64,000 bases of DNA from positions 62,001 to 126,000 of the forward strand of contig JAHLLB010000001.1 of the NCBI GenBank assembly GCA_020444425.1, given 5' to 3'. The stretch is from a bacterium. Lineage in GTDB: Bacteria; Electryoneota; Electryoneia; Electryoneales; Electryoneaceae. The number at the start of each line of letters is the position of its first letter. The stretch's first letter is position 1. The position numbers and the translations under genes are program-made. Below the pieces are notes generated by a model. The model ran no database searches and had not been told where the DNA came from. It worked only from the letters and a program-made list of their open reading frames with translations. Positions 25,511 through 33,879 of the stretch are shown here, piece after piece.

Positions 25511-27348
25511 GCCAGCCCCTTCTCTTCGGCCTTGAGCTGAAATTCATGCAGCAGCAGAAACAGTGCTTCGGGACGACTCAGGTCGCCCTCGCCCTTGCGA
25601 ATCCTTTCGGCGATGGCGTCAATTGACAGTTCGTCGTGATCCTCGCCCATTGTGCGCAGGAACGATTCCAGTTCCGCATCTCCTGAAGCAGCCGTAACCA
25701 GCTCGGCGACAGTATTGCCGGTCTGTTTTGCTTCCTGTAGCGGGGCGTTCGCACGAATTACCCGCACCGCCTCGTCCATACGGTGGGCGTAGGTATGATC
25801 GTGCAGCACACGTTCGCGTCCGGCTTCCGCAATCGCTTTCGCTTCGTCGGGATGGGCGAGGAAATGATCAATTTGAGCGCGGCATTCGTCCAGGTTGTGG
25901 AAGACGGCGATCTCTTTGCATGGTTCGAACATCTCAGCCAGCAGGGAGCGGTGATCGACCAGTTGGAACGCACCGCAGGATGCGATCTCGAACGTGCGCG
26001 GGTTAACAAAATCACCGTGCGGATTGACACCCTGGGCGTACGTTGACGAGTGCAGGTTGAGGTTGATCCGGGAAGCATTAAAGATACGGACCGTCTCCTC
26101 GGTGCTCACCCGACGACCGTTGTCCTGCAACACTTTCGCCAGTCCCGGCGCTTCGTCCCAGTCGTTGCCCCACAGCTTGAAGTCACGGTCGAGCAGATGC
26201 AGGAAGAAACGGCGGCGGTTGAAATAGCCTGCGCCGACGTGGCTGACATCAGCGTCAAATCTCGTCCTGTCCTCGGCGGTCAGATCGAGCGGACGGTGGA
26301 TTCGGGGATCGGCGGCAACCGGCAGGTAGTGAGCGTGTTTCGCGCCCGCCTGCAGCAGTTGATCGCTGAATTTGTCACCCTGAATGTGGAAGAAGACGTC
26401 GTATTCCGGCGCAACTTGCGGCCACCACGTCGCCAGCTCGGAATCCTCGACGAACCACATCGCGCTGACGATGCCTTCGTCCCGTAACGCCTGCAACGCT
26501 TCCTTCGTCCCCGGTGCCTGCGCGAGGAAAAAGACGATCTGCGCGCGCATGTCCTTCGCCCGGGCAACGATGCCGCGTCCGAGCAGCTGCGTGAACTCGC
26601 TCATCAGCTGCGCGTGCTGCTGTTTGTCCCCGGTCAGGGAATCCAGCAACCGCCGGCCTTCATCAAAGGACGAGTAGTCGAGCAATTCGGCATGATGTCC
26701 GAGCTTGCGGAAGGCGTCGGTGACGTACGGGCCCATCGGCAGCGTACCGCCATACACCGGCCCGGCAACGAGAATCCGCAGCGGCGAATCGGTCATCCGG
26801 ACGGTCACCGTTGACAGCATCTTACGCAGATTTTCGGCAGTGCCCGGTGCGTATTCACGTGCGCCCGGCCATTCGACGAAGACGGGCGTGTGGCCATTGG
26901 TCAATCCACGCTGCTGGAAGGTATCCGCCAGCACTTCCAACCCGGAAGATCCGACATGCAGAGAAGATCCGGAGATCACTTCATGCAGATCACGAGATCG
27001 GATAGCGTGCCGGAACAGGTCCTCGTCCGGTTCGAGCACGAACAGTTCGTCGTCCGGTCGTGCGTCCAACCACGCCTCAGCCAGAAACCCGAGGCCAAGC
27101 CCGATCAGGACCAGCGTCGATTTTTGCGGAAGGTCGGAACTGAGCCGTGCGAGCTGCTGTTTCGCCTCACGCACCGGGTCGTAGGTGCTGTGCAGCGCCC
27201 TGCCGTTAACGCGCAGAGACGGGGCCCCGGACCGGGACTCCGTCACCTCGAACCGGTCACCGGCCGGTTCGGTTACCGCTGTGTCCGCGAGCGTCGTCAG
27301 TCCTTTGTCCCGCAGGGCTCGCAGGTTGCTGTCCAGCGGTGCGCTCAT
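25507..27348 (-). CDS. Maf-N/CgeB-like hybrid glycosyltransferase
   Basis: The 613-residue protein opens with a Rossmann-like segment that resembles the N-terminus of Maf flagellin-modifying proteins: LHSTYDPVREAKQQ, then LVLIGLGLGFLAEAWL and LFVLEPDEDLFRHAI (about residues 52-115). From about residue 195 it looks like a CgeB-type glycosyltransferase: LRILVAGPVYGG, AMWFVEDSEL, DVSHVGAGYFNRRRFFLHLL and FVNPRTFEIASCGAFQLVD. Maf proteins transfer nonulosonic acids to flagellin in other bacteria; here the catalytic Maf centre is not evident. ATGA overlaps link it to both neighbours. Confidence 0.72.
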   Translation of the reverse strand: MSAPLDSNLRALRDKGLTTLADTAVTEPAGDRFEVTESRSGAPSLRVNGRALHSTYDPVREAKQQLARLSSDLPQKSTLVLIGLGLGFLAEAWLDARPDDELFVLEPDEDLFRHAIRSRDLHEVISGSSLHVGSSGLEVLADTFQQRGLTNGHTPVFVEWPGAREYAPGTAENLRKMLSTVTVRMTDSPLRILVAGPVYGGTLPMGPYVTDAFRKLGHHAELLDYSSFDEGRRLLDSLTGDKQQHAQLMSEFTQLLGRGIVARAKDMRAQIVFFLAQAPGTKEALQALRDEGIVSAMWFVEDSELATWWPQVAPEYDVFFHIQGDKFSDQLLQAGAKHAHYLPVAADPRIHRPLDLTAEDRTRFDADVSHVGAGYFNRRRFFLHLLDRDFKLWGNDWDEAPGLAKVLQDNGRRVSTEETVRIFNASRINLNLHSSTYAQGVNPHGDFVNPRTFEIASCGAFQLVDHRSLLAEMFEPCKEIAVFHNLDECRAQIDHFLAHPDEAKAIAEAGRERVLHDHTYAHRMDEAVRVIRANAPLQEAKQTGNTVAELVTAASGDAELESFLRTMGEDHDELSIDAIAERIRKGEGDLSRPEALFLLLHEFQLKAEEKGLA

Positions 27349-28961
27349 CCGGCAGCCCTCCGTCGCTGAATGTGAACGGTTCTGGTGCGTGTCGCCTGTG
27401 GCATCGCCTGCACATTTGCACGAGTGTCGCGCGGTTTGCGTTTTGCGATTGATGGGATGAAATACCCGGCCTTTGCGCGACGTACGAGCAACCGTTCGAT
27501 CTCCTCATTCTTCGGGCTCCGCGAGTGGTAGCGTTGCCACAACGGCAGCATGAATTCCGGCGACCGATGCTGCATCAGCACCTTGTCCAGCCCCTCGAGC
27601 GCTTCCTTGGATGTCTCGTCCATGCTGTGCACGACGGAGAAGTGCTCAAACGCTGTCCACGCTGAGCGTGGCGCGTGCATCCGGTTGAAGCCGGGCGTCA
27701 GGTCCTGTTCCAACGACAGCAAACGTTCTCCGGTCGCAAGGTGCAGCGTCATGCGATCCACCTCACCCAGTTCCAACGCTTCACGGGCGGTTGTGTCATC
27801 CCCGATGGACAGCGCGAGACTTGCCAATGCGGGCTTCAAGGTCGGGCTCGCGATCCCATCCTGCAGCATTTGCTTGAGGTAATCGCGCGCCTGTTCCGCC
27901 TGACCAACGCCTTCAAGGAAGACCGTCTGACGGCCCGGATCGAGCAGATGGAACCGGTCAACCAGCCACTCGGCGGCACGGTGGCGGTGCTCACGAAGAT
28001 GTTCCCACTTCCACGACGCCATCCACTTTCCCCATTCGTAGCGGGCTCGGGCTTCGTCGTTGTCGCGAGCGTCACGGATCTTCAATCCGGCCAGCTCACG
28101 CAGCACTTTGCGCGCGCGATGTTGAATCGAGTGCGTGGTCCGAATCACCTCTGCGGCGGAGTTCCCGACCTGTTGCATTTTCTCCGGATCGTCCAGCAGT
28201 TCTTGAACGACGGTTTCCAGATTCTGCGCGTTGAACGTGACCAGTTCGCGGTTGTCGCCGAAGAGGCGGTCTTCGCCGCGTCCCTGTTCAGTCAACAGTA
28301 CCGCACCACAGGCCATCGCCTCGAAGGTGCGCAGGTTGATCCCGTCGAACAGCAGTTCGTTCAGCACGATCTTCGCCCGGCGGTAGTAGTTGGCAACATC
28401 GTCGGACCCGACCGAACGGGTTCCACCACCGTCAACGAGTGTCACATCCGCAATGCGCCGCAGGCGGTGCAGGATCGCCGAACGTTTCGGCCGGCGTTCA
28501 TAGTCCATCGTCCCGACGAAGACGACGTCGAGGTCACGTTCCTCGGAATCATTCGGCGGAAAAAAGGTCGAGCGGTCGGCGGCCAGGGGAAGCCAATTCG
28601 CCCATGTGATGCCCTGCTTGCGCCAGTGATCGACGGTTTCCGGCTGATCGACCCACACCTGGTCCCAGAAGTGGGCAAAATCCTGCTGCCAGAATTCGTT
28701 GATCGGAGCGTCGATGGCGTAAAATGCACGCGGCGCACGGATCTTTTCCAGTCCGTGGAAGAATATGTGCCGATTAATGCTGTCCACCTGGAGGATCGCG
28801 TCCGGTTTGAACGGAAGCTTCGCAATCGCTTCGGAGATATCATCGTAATCCGGATCAACGACGACATCGTTGTCCTCGCCGGGTCCGACGCGCAGCACCT
28901 GCACACCGGCTTCCTCGATCGTCGAACCGAAATAGGTATCGTTCAGCAATAGCAGATTCAT
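27345..28961 (-). CDS. CgeB-like glycosyltransferase with helical C-terminal extension
   Basis: Residues 1-290 of this 538-residue protein have the CgeB-like glycosyltransferase pattern: AFYAIDAPINEFWQQDFAHF, DVVFVGTMDYERRPKRSAIL and NLRTFEAMACGAVLLTEQG. Residues 300-500 are helical and resemble TPR-like scaffolding, for example EQARDYLKQMLQDG and TTAREALELGEVDRM. The C-terminal 40 residues are basic. GGAGG lies close upstream of the ATG, which overlaps the stop of the small basic protein. It is part of the flgL-flagellin island and probably acts on filament proteins. Confidence 0.75.
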   Translation of the reverse strand: MNLLLLNDTYFGSTIEEAGVQVLRVGPGEDNDVVVDPDYDDISEAIAKLPFKPDAILQVDSINRHIFFHGLEKIRAPRAFYAIDAPINEFWQQDFAHFWDQVWVDQPETVDHWRKQGITWANWLPLAADRSTFFPPNDSEERDLDVVFVGTMDYERRPKRSAILHRLRRIADVTLVDGGGTRSVGSDDVANYYRRAKIVLNELLFDGINLRTFEAMACGAVLLTEQGRGEDRLFGDNRELVTFNAQNLETVVQELLDDPEKMQQVGNSAAEVIRTTHSIQHRARKVLRELAGLKIRDARDNDEARARYEWGKWMASWKWEHLREHRHRAAEWLVDRFHLLDPGRQTVFLEGVGQAEQARDYLKQMLQDGIASPTLKPALASLALSIGDDTTAREALELGEVDRMTLHLATGERLLSLEQDLTPGFNRMHAPRSAWTAFEHFSVVHSMDETSKEALEGLDKVLMQHRSPEFMLPLWQRYHSRSPKNEEIERLLVRRAKAGYFIPSIAKRKPRDTRANVQAMPQATRTRTVHIQRRRAAG

Positions 28962-29236
28962 GCAGCCTCCTCCCCGTTTGCGGGAGTGGTTGTGACCGTC
29001 ATCCGGTCACTCCAGCGGCGATTGGCATAGGGGTACCCGTCCGGGCGAAGCGGCAGCAGCCGGTTCGGACGTGCGTGCGGACGCGAACCCATCCGTGAGC
29101 TTCGGCGCACCGCCAGATCGCTGGTGTTGTAAATCGGGGAGGCATGGACGAAGATGGAATACGGCGTCACCGGCACGAGCGACCGGCTCAGGTTGAGCTG
29201 GCTGCCCGGAACTCTCTGTGGTTGTAGTGAAAACAT
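28958..29236 (-). CDS. Small arginine-rich protein in the glycosylation island
   Basis: The protein has 92 residues and is not recognised. ATG at 29236 is chosen because GGAG lies 7 bases upstream; an earlier in-frame start would overlap the preceding gene. It contains many arginine and serine residues (for example VRRSSRMGSRPHARPNRLLP), has no hydrophobic segment and looks largely disordered. Its stop overlaps the next start as ATGA, which supports it being translated. It could be an RNA- or protein-binding accessory, but nothing in the sequence proves this. Confidence 0.5.
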   Translation of the reverse strand: MFSLQPQRVPGSQLNLSRSLVPVTPYSIFVHASPIYNTSDLAVRRSSRMGSRPHARPNRLLPLRPDGYPYANRRWSDRMTVTTTPANGEEAA

Positions 29237-29262
29237 GGTCCATCTCCGTGAACTGGCTTGTC

Positions 29263-30690
29263 TCATGCCTGTATCCCCATTCTCTGCTGCACCGCGCTGG
29301 ATGTTTCCGTCAGCAGTGCCGCCGTCTCCCCCACGAAGGCCTGCACAATCGTACCCAGCCAGCGTTCTTCACCCGGGAACGCCGTGCCGGGATTGGTCAT
29401 CAGTTTTGCCAGGACGCCTCGTTGCTCGTCGCTGAGGAAAGCATCGTTCGGGACGTTGGCCGTGCCGAGCGCTGCTTCTCCGTGGATGAGCCAACGGAGG
29501 TAAGGTGTCCATCGTTGCCCTTGGCCGAGTGGTACGCGTTCCGTGCCGGCGAGGGGTGCGTAGCAGAGACCCACATCGTCAGGTCGGGCCACCAGTACAG
29601 CGAAGGCGTTGTTCGCATCGATCAGACTCCGTTGCGGTTCGTCCCCATCAGCCAGGGCTGACGCGAGCCGGACAATCGTTTGAACGGGCAACCCGTGCAG
29701 GTCATCCCGTTGGTTTTCGTTGAACTCAAGCGTGTTCCGCCGTACCACCGCGACTGCGCCGTTCAGGTACGGTCCGGTCTCGACCGGATTCGCGCCAGCC
29801 ATGAACAATCCGACGCAGGGTGTCTTTGTCGCTGCCGCCAGTTGCAGGGTGCCGGTGTCACTGCTGATCAGCACATCGCATGCGCTGAGCACACCGGGCA
29901 GGTCCGAGATCGCGGTCGCGCCGGTGAGGTCGGTGATCCTGTCGCGTTGGTTGTCTGGCAGCGATTGGATCAACGACGATGCGGTGTCCCGGTCTTCCGG
30001 CAGGCCGAGCAGCACGATTTCGGCGTCACTCCTGGCGAGCAGCCCGGCCACGATCTCGGCAAGCTTTTCCCATGGAGGACGTCTTCCTGCCGCTTTCGCG
30101 CCCAGATTGACAGCGAAACGCTTGATTTTCATAGAGCTTAGACTGCTACTACGCGTATCTAGGGCAAAGCCTGTGCCCAGTTGATAATTTTGGATTTGCG
30201 GTTCTGGCACCGGTCCGGAAAATCCGGTGTAGGCTGCCCAGACTTCGCTCAGGTGGATCGGGTTGAACGTGCGATCCTGCGTTGCAACAGCCAGGTAGCG
30301 GTGTGGTGCGGGGACGACTCGCCGTGGACGCGGCCCTCGTCGCTCCCGGGCGGGAAGCAGTTCCGCCAGCGCACCGGTGAACGGGTCCATGTTCAGCGTG
30401 ATCAACGTGTCGAACGGATCGCGTTCCAGCACCGGCCGCAGCCAGTCGCGAAGGGCGCGGAATCTGTCTGAGAGTGTTGCGTGTGGATCGTAGGGCAGCT
30501 GGCCGACCGGCAACGGCAGCACTTCATCGATATCAGCAAGCATCTTCGCGACGGGTGCATTGCGAGCGTCCACGAGCAGCGACAGCCGCGCGTCCGGATG
30601 GGTCGCGCGGAGCCGTTGAATCAACGGTGAGGTCTGGATCAGATCGCCGAAACGGGCGAGCTGCAGGATTCCGATCACCGGCCCGGACAT
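29263..30690 (-). CDS. GT9 (heptosyltransferase-like) glycosyltransferase
   Basis: The 475-residue protein starts with the GT9 pattern ILQLARFGDLIQTSPLIQRL. It continues with the nucleotide-sugar half: KRFAVNLGAKAAGRRPPWEK, AEIVLLGLPEDRDTAS and DVLISSDTGTLQLAAATKTP. The last 100 residues, rich in helices, extend beyond a normal heptosyltransferase. LPS heptosyltransferases have this fold, but the gene is locked inside the flagellar operon, 4 bases after the TPR protein, so filament glycosylation is the likelier role. AGGGG precedes the ATG. Confidence 0.82.
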   Translation of the reverse strand: MSGPVIGILQLARFGDLIQTSPLIQRLRATHPDARLSLLVDARNAPVAKMLADIDEVLPLPVGQLPYDPHATLSDRFRALRDWLRPVLERDPFDTLITLNMDPFTGALAELLPARERRGPRPRRVVPAPHRYLAVATQDRTFNPIHLSEVWAAYTGFSGPVPEPQIQNYQLGTGFALDTRSSSLSSMKIKRFAVNLGAKAAGRRPPWEKLAEIVAGLLARSDAEIVLLGLPEDRDTASSLIQSLPDNQRDRITDLTGATAISDLPGVLSACDVLISSDTGTLQLAAATKTPCVGLFMAGANPVETGPYLNGAVAVVRRNTLEFNENQRDDLHGLPVQTIVRLASALADGDEPQRSLIDANNAFAVLVARPDDVGLCYAPLAGTERVPLGQGQRWTPYLRWLIHGEAALGTANVPNDAFLSDEQRGVLAKLMTNPGTAFPGEERWLGTIVQAFVGETAALLTETSSAVQQRMGIQA

Positions 30691-30694
30691 GCGC

Positions 30695-32914
30695 TTACCC
30701 CTGGCCGCTTGGCGCAGGTCCGGCGAGATGGGCGACGATCTGCCGGGCGCCGTCGTGGTTTGGATTCACCTTCAGCACCGTCTCGGCCTCGCTTTTTGCC
30801 AGCGACGCCTGGTTCGTGCCGAAGTAAATCGCTGCCAGATGGAAGCGCGCTTCCACGTCCTGCGGGCAGTGTTCGAGGTAGCTGGACAGTCCGGAAACCG
30901 CCTCGCTCATCTTCTCCGACTGCACTGCCGCCGCAACGAGGCCGACCACCGCGTGCCGGAAGGATGGATTGTGATTTAGCGCGTGCTGGAAATGCTGCAG
31001 CGCTTCGTCGGGCTTCTCTTCCTTGAGGAAGCTGTTGCCAAGCCCAAGATGACCGCGCTGATTGGATGGATTCAGTTCCACGACCCGGCTGAAGATCGAC
31101 CGTGCCTGCTCCAGCTCGTCTTTGATCATGTGGTACGTGCCAATGCCAATCCACGCGCGTTCAGCGGAAGCGTCATCCTTGACCGCCTTCTGATAGCACT
31201 GGAAGGCTTCATCCGGCCGGTCCTGCCGGAATCGTGCATCCCCAAGCAACGTCCAGAAGATGACTCGTTCCGCGACATGGCCGTTCAACGCCGGCTGCAT
31301 CTCGACCAACGCCGACTCCGCGCTGCTGTAGTCGCCTTCCCTGATCAAGGCGTCCGCTTGGGCGAGCAGGTCAGCCATGCTGGATTTATCGGGTGTGCTG
31401 GTCTTCGGCGGCGGTGCGATTCCGCTGGTGGTGGTGTCCATGGAATGGACCCTCGTTACGTACGTCTCCGGATCGAACTGATCCTTGCGGTACACAGTGG
31501 ATGGCTGGCCGGTTAACGCCGCGCGCATTTGTTCGGGCAGCCAGCCGGGCTGCAGCGTATCAGACGGTTTGATCGGTGCGATGTAAGGTGCTTTCGCCTC
31601 TTTGATGACACGTGCCAGGTTTTCTGCGGTGCACAGTTCACCTGCAACCTTGACCGTGTACGCGCCGACTTCATCAAACAGTGTGTAGAGAGCTGGATCC
31701 GCCGTATCAGGCAGACAGATCAGCAGCTCGAACGGGATGGTGTCGGTGTGATCCAATACCTGGCTCACGACATTCCGTGCGGCCTCTGCGGTATCATCCA
31801 GCGCCAGCAGCAAACTGACCAACGGCATGCTCTGATCCGCCCACACGCCGTAGACGTGATCCTCAACTTCCAGCATTGCCTGTTCACGGTCTGTCGGCGC
31901 GGTGGCTGGGAACCGTTTCCACACTTCGACTAAACTCTCCAGTATCAGCAGAGATCCACCGGGATCGCTGAACAAGTCCGTTTCCGTATCGCCAGCGACG
32001 ACGGCGTGCGGTTCCGGCTCGACAGCCTCAGGTTGCGCGCTTCCGTTCGCGTGATCGCTGAACAAATCCTCGGATACACTCTCCGTGACTCGTTCTGCCT
32101 CATCATCTTCGGGTAACGGTTGAGCCTTCAGCGCGCCCATCGTTTCCAGTCGAGCGGCGAGTTCGATGCGATGTTTCAGCGTGATCGTGTCACAGGTTGC
32201 GGCGTCCGCCCCATTGGCCAACGCCAGCAGCGCCCGAGCCGGTTCAACGCGTTCGAGCTTCGCGAGCACAATCCCCGCGCGGGTCTGCAGCTGTACGGGT
32301 GCGTTCACCGCCCACGCGTCCACGTCTTCCAAGTTCGTGCTCTGGATCTGCTGTTCGATCAGAGCACGGGTTGCGTCATCCTTGCTGATCGCCAGCAAGT
32401 CGACCAGACTGAGCAGGCCGTGCAGCGTTTCCGTCAGGTCGGTGGACCATTGCGGCGTGGTGTCGAGCAATGCGTGAATGCGCAGAATGCCGGCGTCCAG
32501 GAGGGCCGATTCCTGCCGTGCCATTCCGGCGAGCACCAGCGCCCGCGCCAGCCGCAGTTCGCGCTCCATCGGTTCCAGTGGCGGGGCGGAACGCAGCACA
32601 TTCACAGCATACTCAAGCGCTTCGACGACACCGTCAACCGGCAGGTTGCGCAATTTCAGGCCGACCAGCGACTCGACGGCAATGACCGTCTTCCACGTGT
32701 CGTCCCAGCCGCCTTCTTCGTCGCGTGCGTCAAGCACGGTCCGCGCGATCTCCCGGACTTCCTCAACACAGCCCCTCTCCCCCAGCGTCGGTAACGCGTG
32801 CAGGGTCGACAGCAGATCGGAAGTGCCATCATGAGTGTCGCTGACGTACCCGTCCGCCTGAATGCGGGCGAGCAGTTCGACGAGATCGGTGTGCAACTTT
32901 GTTGGTTCAGCCAT
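30695..32914 (-). CDS. TPR protein with a degenerate GT2-like segment
   Basis: The 739-residue protein has three parts. Residues 1-270 are helical repeats of unclear type. Residues 363-470 resemble the start of a GT2 glycosyltransferase: PLVSLLLALDDTAEA, FELLICLPDTAD and APYIAPIKPSDTLQPGWL. The expected acidic DxD motif is replaced (KPSD), so catalysis is doubtful. Residues about 525-739 are clear TPRs, such as AERAWIGIGTYHMIKDELEQ and NQRGHLGLGNSFLKEEKPDE. It may be a scaffold or acceptor-recognition subunit for the transferases downstream. It starts 8 bases after flgL. Confidence 0.72.
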   Translation of the reverse strand: MAEPTKLHTDLVELLARIQADGYVSDTHDGTSDLLSTLHALPTLGERGCVEEVREIARTVLDARDEEGGWDDTWKTVIAVESLVGLKLRNLPVDGVVEALEYAVNVLRSAPPLEPMERELRLARALVLAGMARQESALLDAGILRIHALLDTTPQWSTDLTETLHGLLSLVDLLAISKDDATRALIEQQIQSTNLEDVDAWAVNAPVQLQTRAGIVLAKLERVEPARALLALANGADAATCDTITLKHRIELAARLETMGALKAQPLPEDDEAERVTESVSEDLFSDHANGSAQPEAVEPEPHAVVAGDTETDLFSDPGGSLLILESLVEVWKRFPATAPTDREQAMLEVEDHVYGVWADQSMPLVSLLLALDDTAEAARNVVSQVLDHTDTIPFELLICLPDTADPALYTLFDEVGAYTVKVAGELCTAENLARVIKEAKAPYIAPIKPSDTLQPGWLPEQMRAALTGQPSTVYRKDQFDPETYVTRVHSMDTTTSGIAPPPKTSTPDKSSMADLLAQADALIREGDYSSAESALVEMQPALNGHVAERVIFWTLLGDARFRQDRPDEAFQCYQKAVKDDASAERAWIGIGTYHMIKDELEQARSIFSRVVELNPSNQRGHLGLGNSFLKEEKPDEALQHFQHALNHNPSFRHAVVGLVAAAVQSEKMSEAVSGLSSYLEHCPQDVEARFHLAAIYFGTNQASLAKSEAETVLKVNPNHDGARQIVAHLAGPAPSGQG

Positions 32915-32921
32915 GGGTTTC

Positions 32922-33860
32922 TCAGCCGATGAAGTTTACGATGCTGGCGTTTAACACCTGTGTTCCGACAGCCATCGCCTGTTCGAGCGCGATCGACTGC
33001 AGTTCGAAACGGGTCAGCCATTCGGCGAGGTTGCCTTCCTCGGCGTCGACCAGCTGATCCTCCTCACGAATCTCGACCTCATAGTGGCGGTTCTGGATCG
33101 ACTGCAGCCGGTTGTACCGCCCACCGATTTCGGTCTGCGCATTCTGCACGAGGTCCATCGCGTCGTCGATCTTGGTGATCGACTCTTCGATGATGACATT
33201 GTTCTGATCGCTTTGATCGGACCGGAGGGCATCGCGCAGATCGACCAGAACCTGGAAAATGTCGCCGGACTGTGTTGGTGCGCCGGTCTGAAAGACGTCG
33301 CTGCCGTTGATGTTGATCTTGATCTCAAGGCCTTCGTCCGCCATGACGGTGATCTCGCCGTCCATCAACTGCTGCCGGCCGTTGACTTGCTGGATGTCGC
33401 CGGTATTCGGATCACGCACCACCTCGTACGGCGCTTCTTCGGTGTTGAAACCGCCGAAGATGTAGGCGTCATCCTCGCGCGAATTACCCTGGGCTACGAG
33501 ATCCTCAAGGATCAGGTTGATCGCGACGGCAACCGCTTCACGTTGTTCCGGCACGGACGCGTCGTTGGCGATCTCCACCGCCTTCGCGCGTGCTTCGGAG
33601 AGGATATCGTTGACCGACATCAGCGACGCTTCCGCCATGCTCAGGCGTGACATGCCGAAGTCGAGATTGCGGACGTACTGGTTGCGGCGTGACAGGGACG
33701 ATCGCAGCAACAGCGATTTCTGCCCGCGCACGGGATCGTCGCTGGCTTTCTGCACTTCCCGGCCATCGGTGAGAACACTTTGCGCCCGGTACAGGTCGGT
33801 CTGCAACCGTTCCAGGTCATACAACATCGTGTTCCGGCGCATTTGACTTGTAATTCTCAT
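32922..33860 (-). CDS. flgL: Hook-filament junction protein FlgL (HAP3)
   Basis: FlgL joins the hook to the filament above FlgK. The flagellin-like N-terminus is MRITSQMRRNTMLYDLERLQ, followed by KASDDPVRGQKSLLLRSSLS, and the C-terminal D0 helix ends EQAMAVGTQVLNASIVNFIG. Length is 312 residues, normal for the family. GAGGGG lies 7 bases upstream. It follows flgK by 20 bases and leads directly into the glycosylation island, with no fliW or csrA in between as in many other bacteria. Confidence 0.93.
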   Translation of the reverse strand: MRITSQMRRNTMLYDLERLQTDLYRAQSVLTDGREVQKASDDPVRGQKSLLLRSSLSRRNQYVRNLDFGMSRLSMAEASLMSVNDILSEARAKAVEIANDASVPEQREAVAVAINLILEDLVAQGNSREDDAYIFGGFNTEEAPYEVVRDPNTGDIQQVNGRQQLMDGEITVMADEGLEIKININGSDVFQTGAPTQSGDIFQVLVDLRDALRSDQSDQNNVIIEESITKIDDAMDLVQNAQTEIGGRYNRLQSIQNRHYEVEIREEDQLVDAEEGNLAEWLTRFELQSIALEQAMAVGTQVLNASIVNFIG

Positions 33861-33879
33861 GCGTCTACCCCTCGACTGG

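Noticed and set aside
28958..29266. Longer version of the small basic protein starting at 29266
   Set aside because: That start would overlap the upstream gene end and lacks a ribosome site; ATG at 29236 has GGAG upstream.
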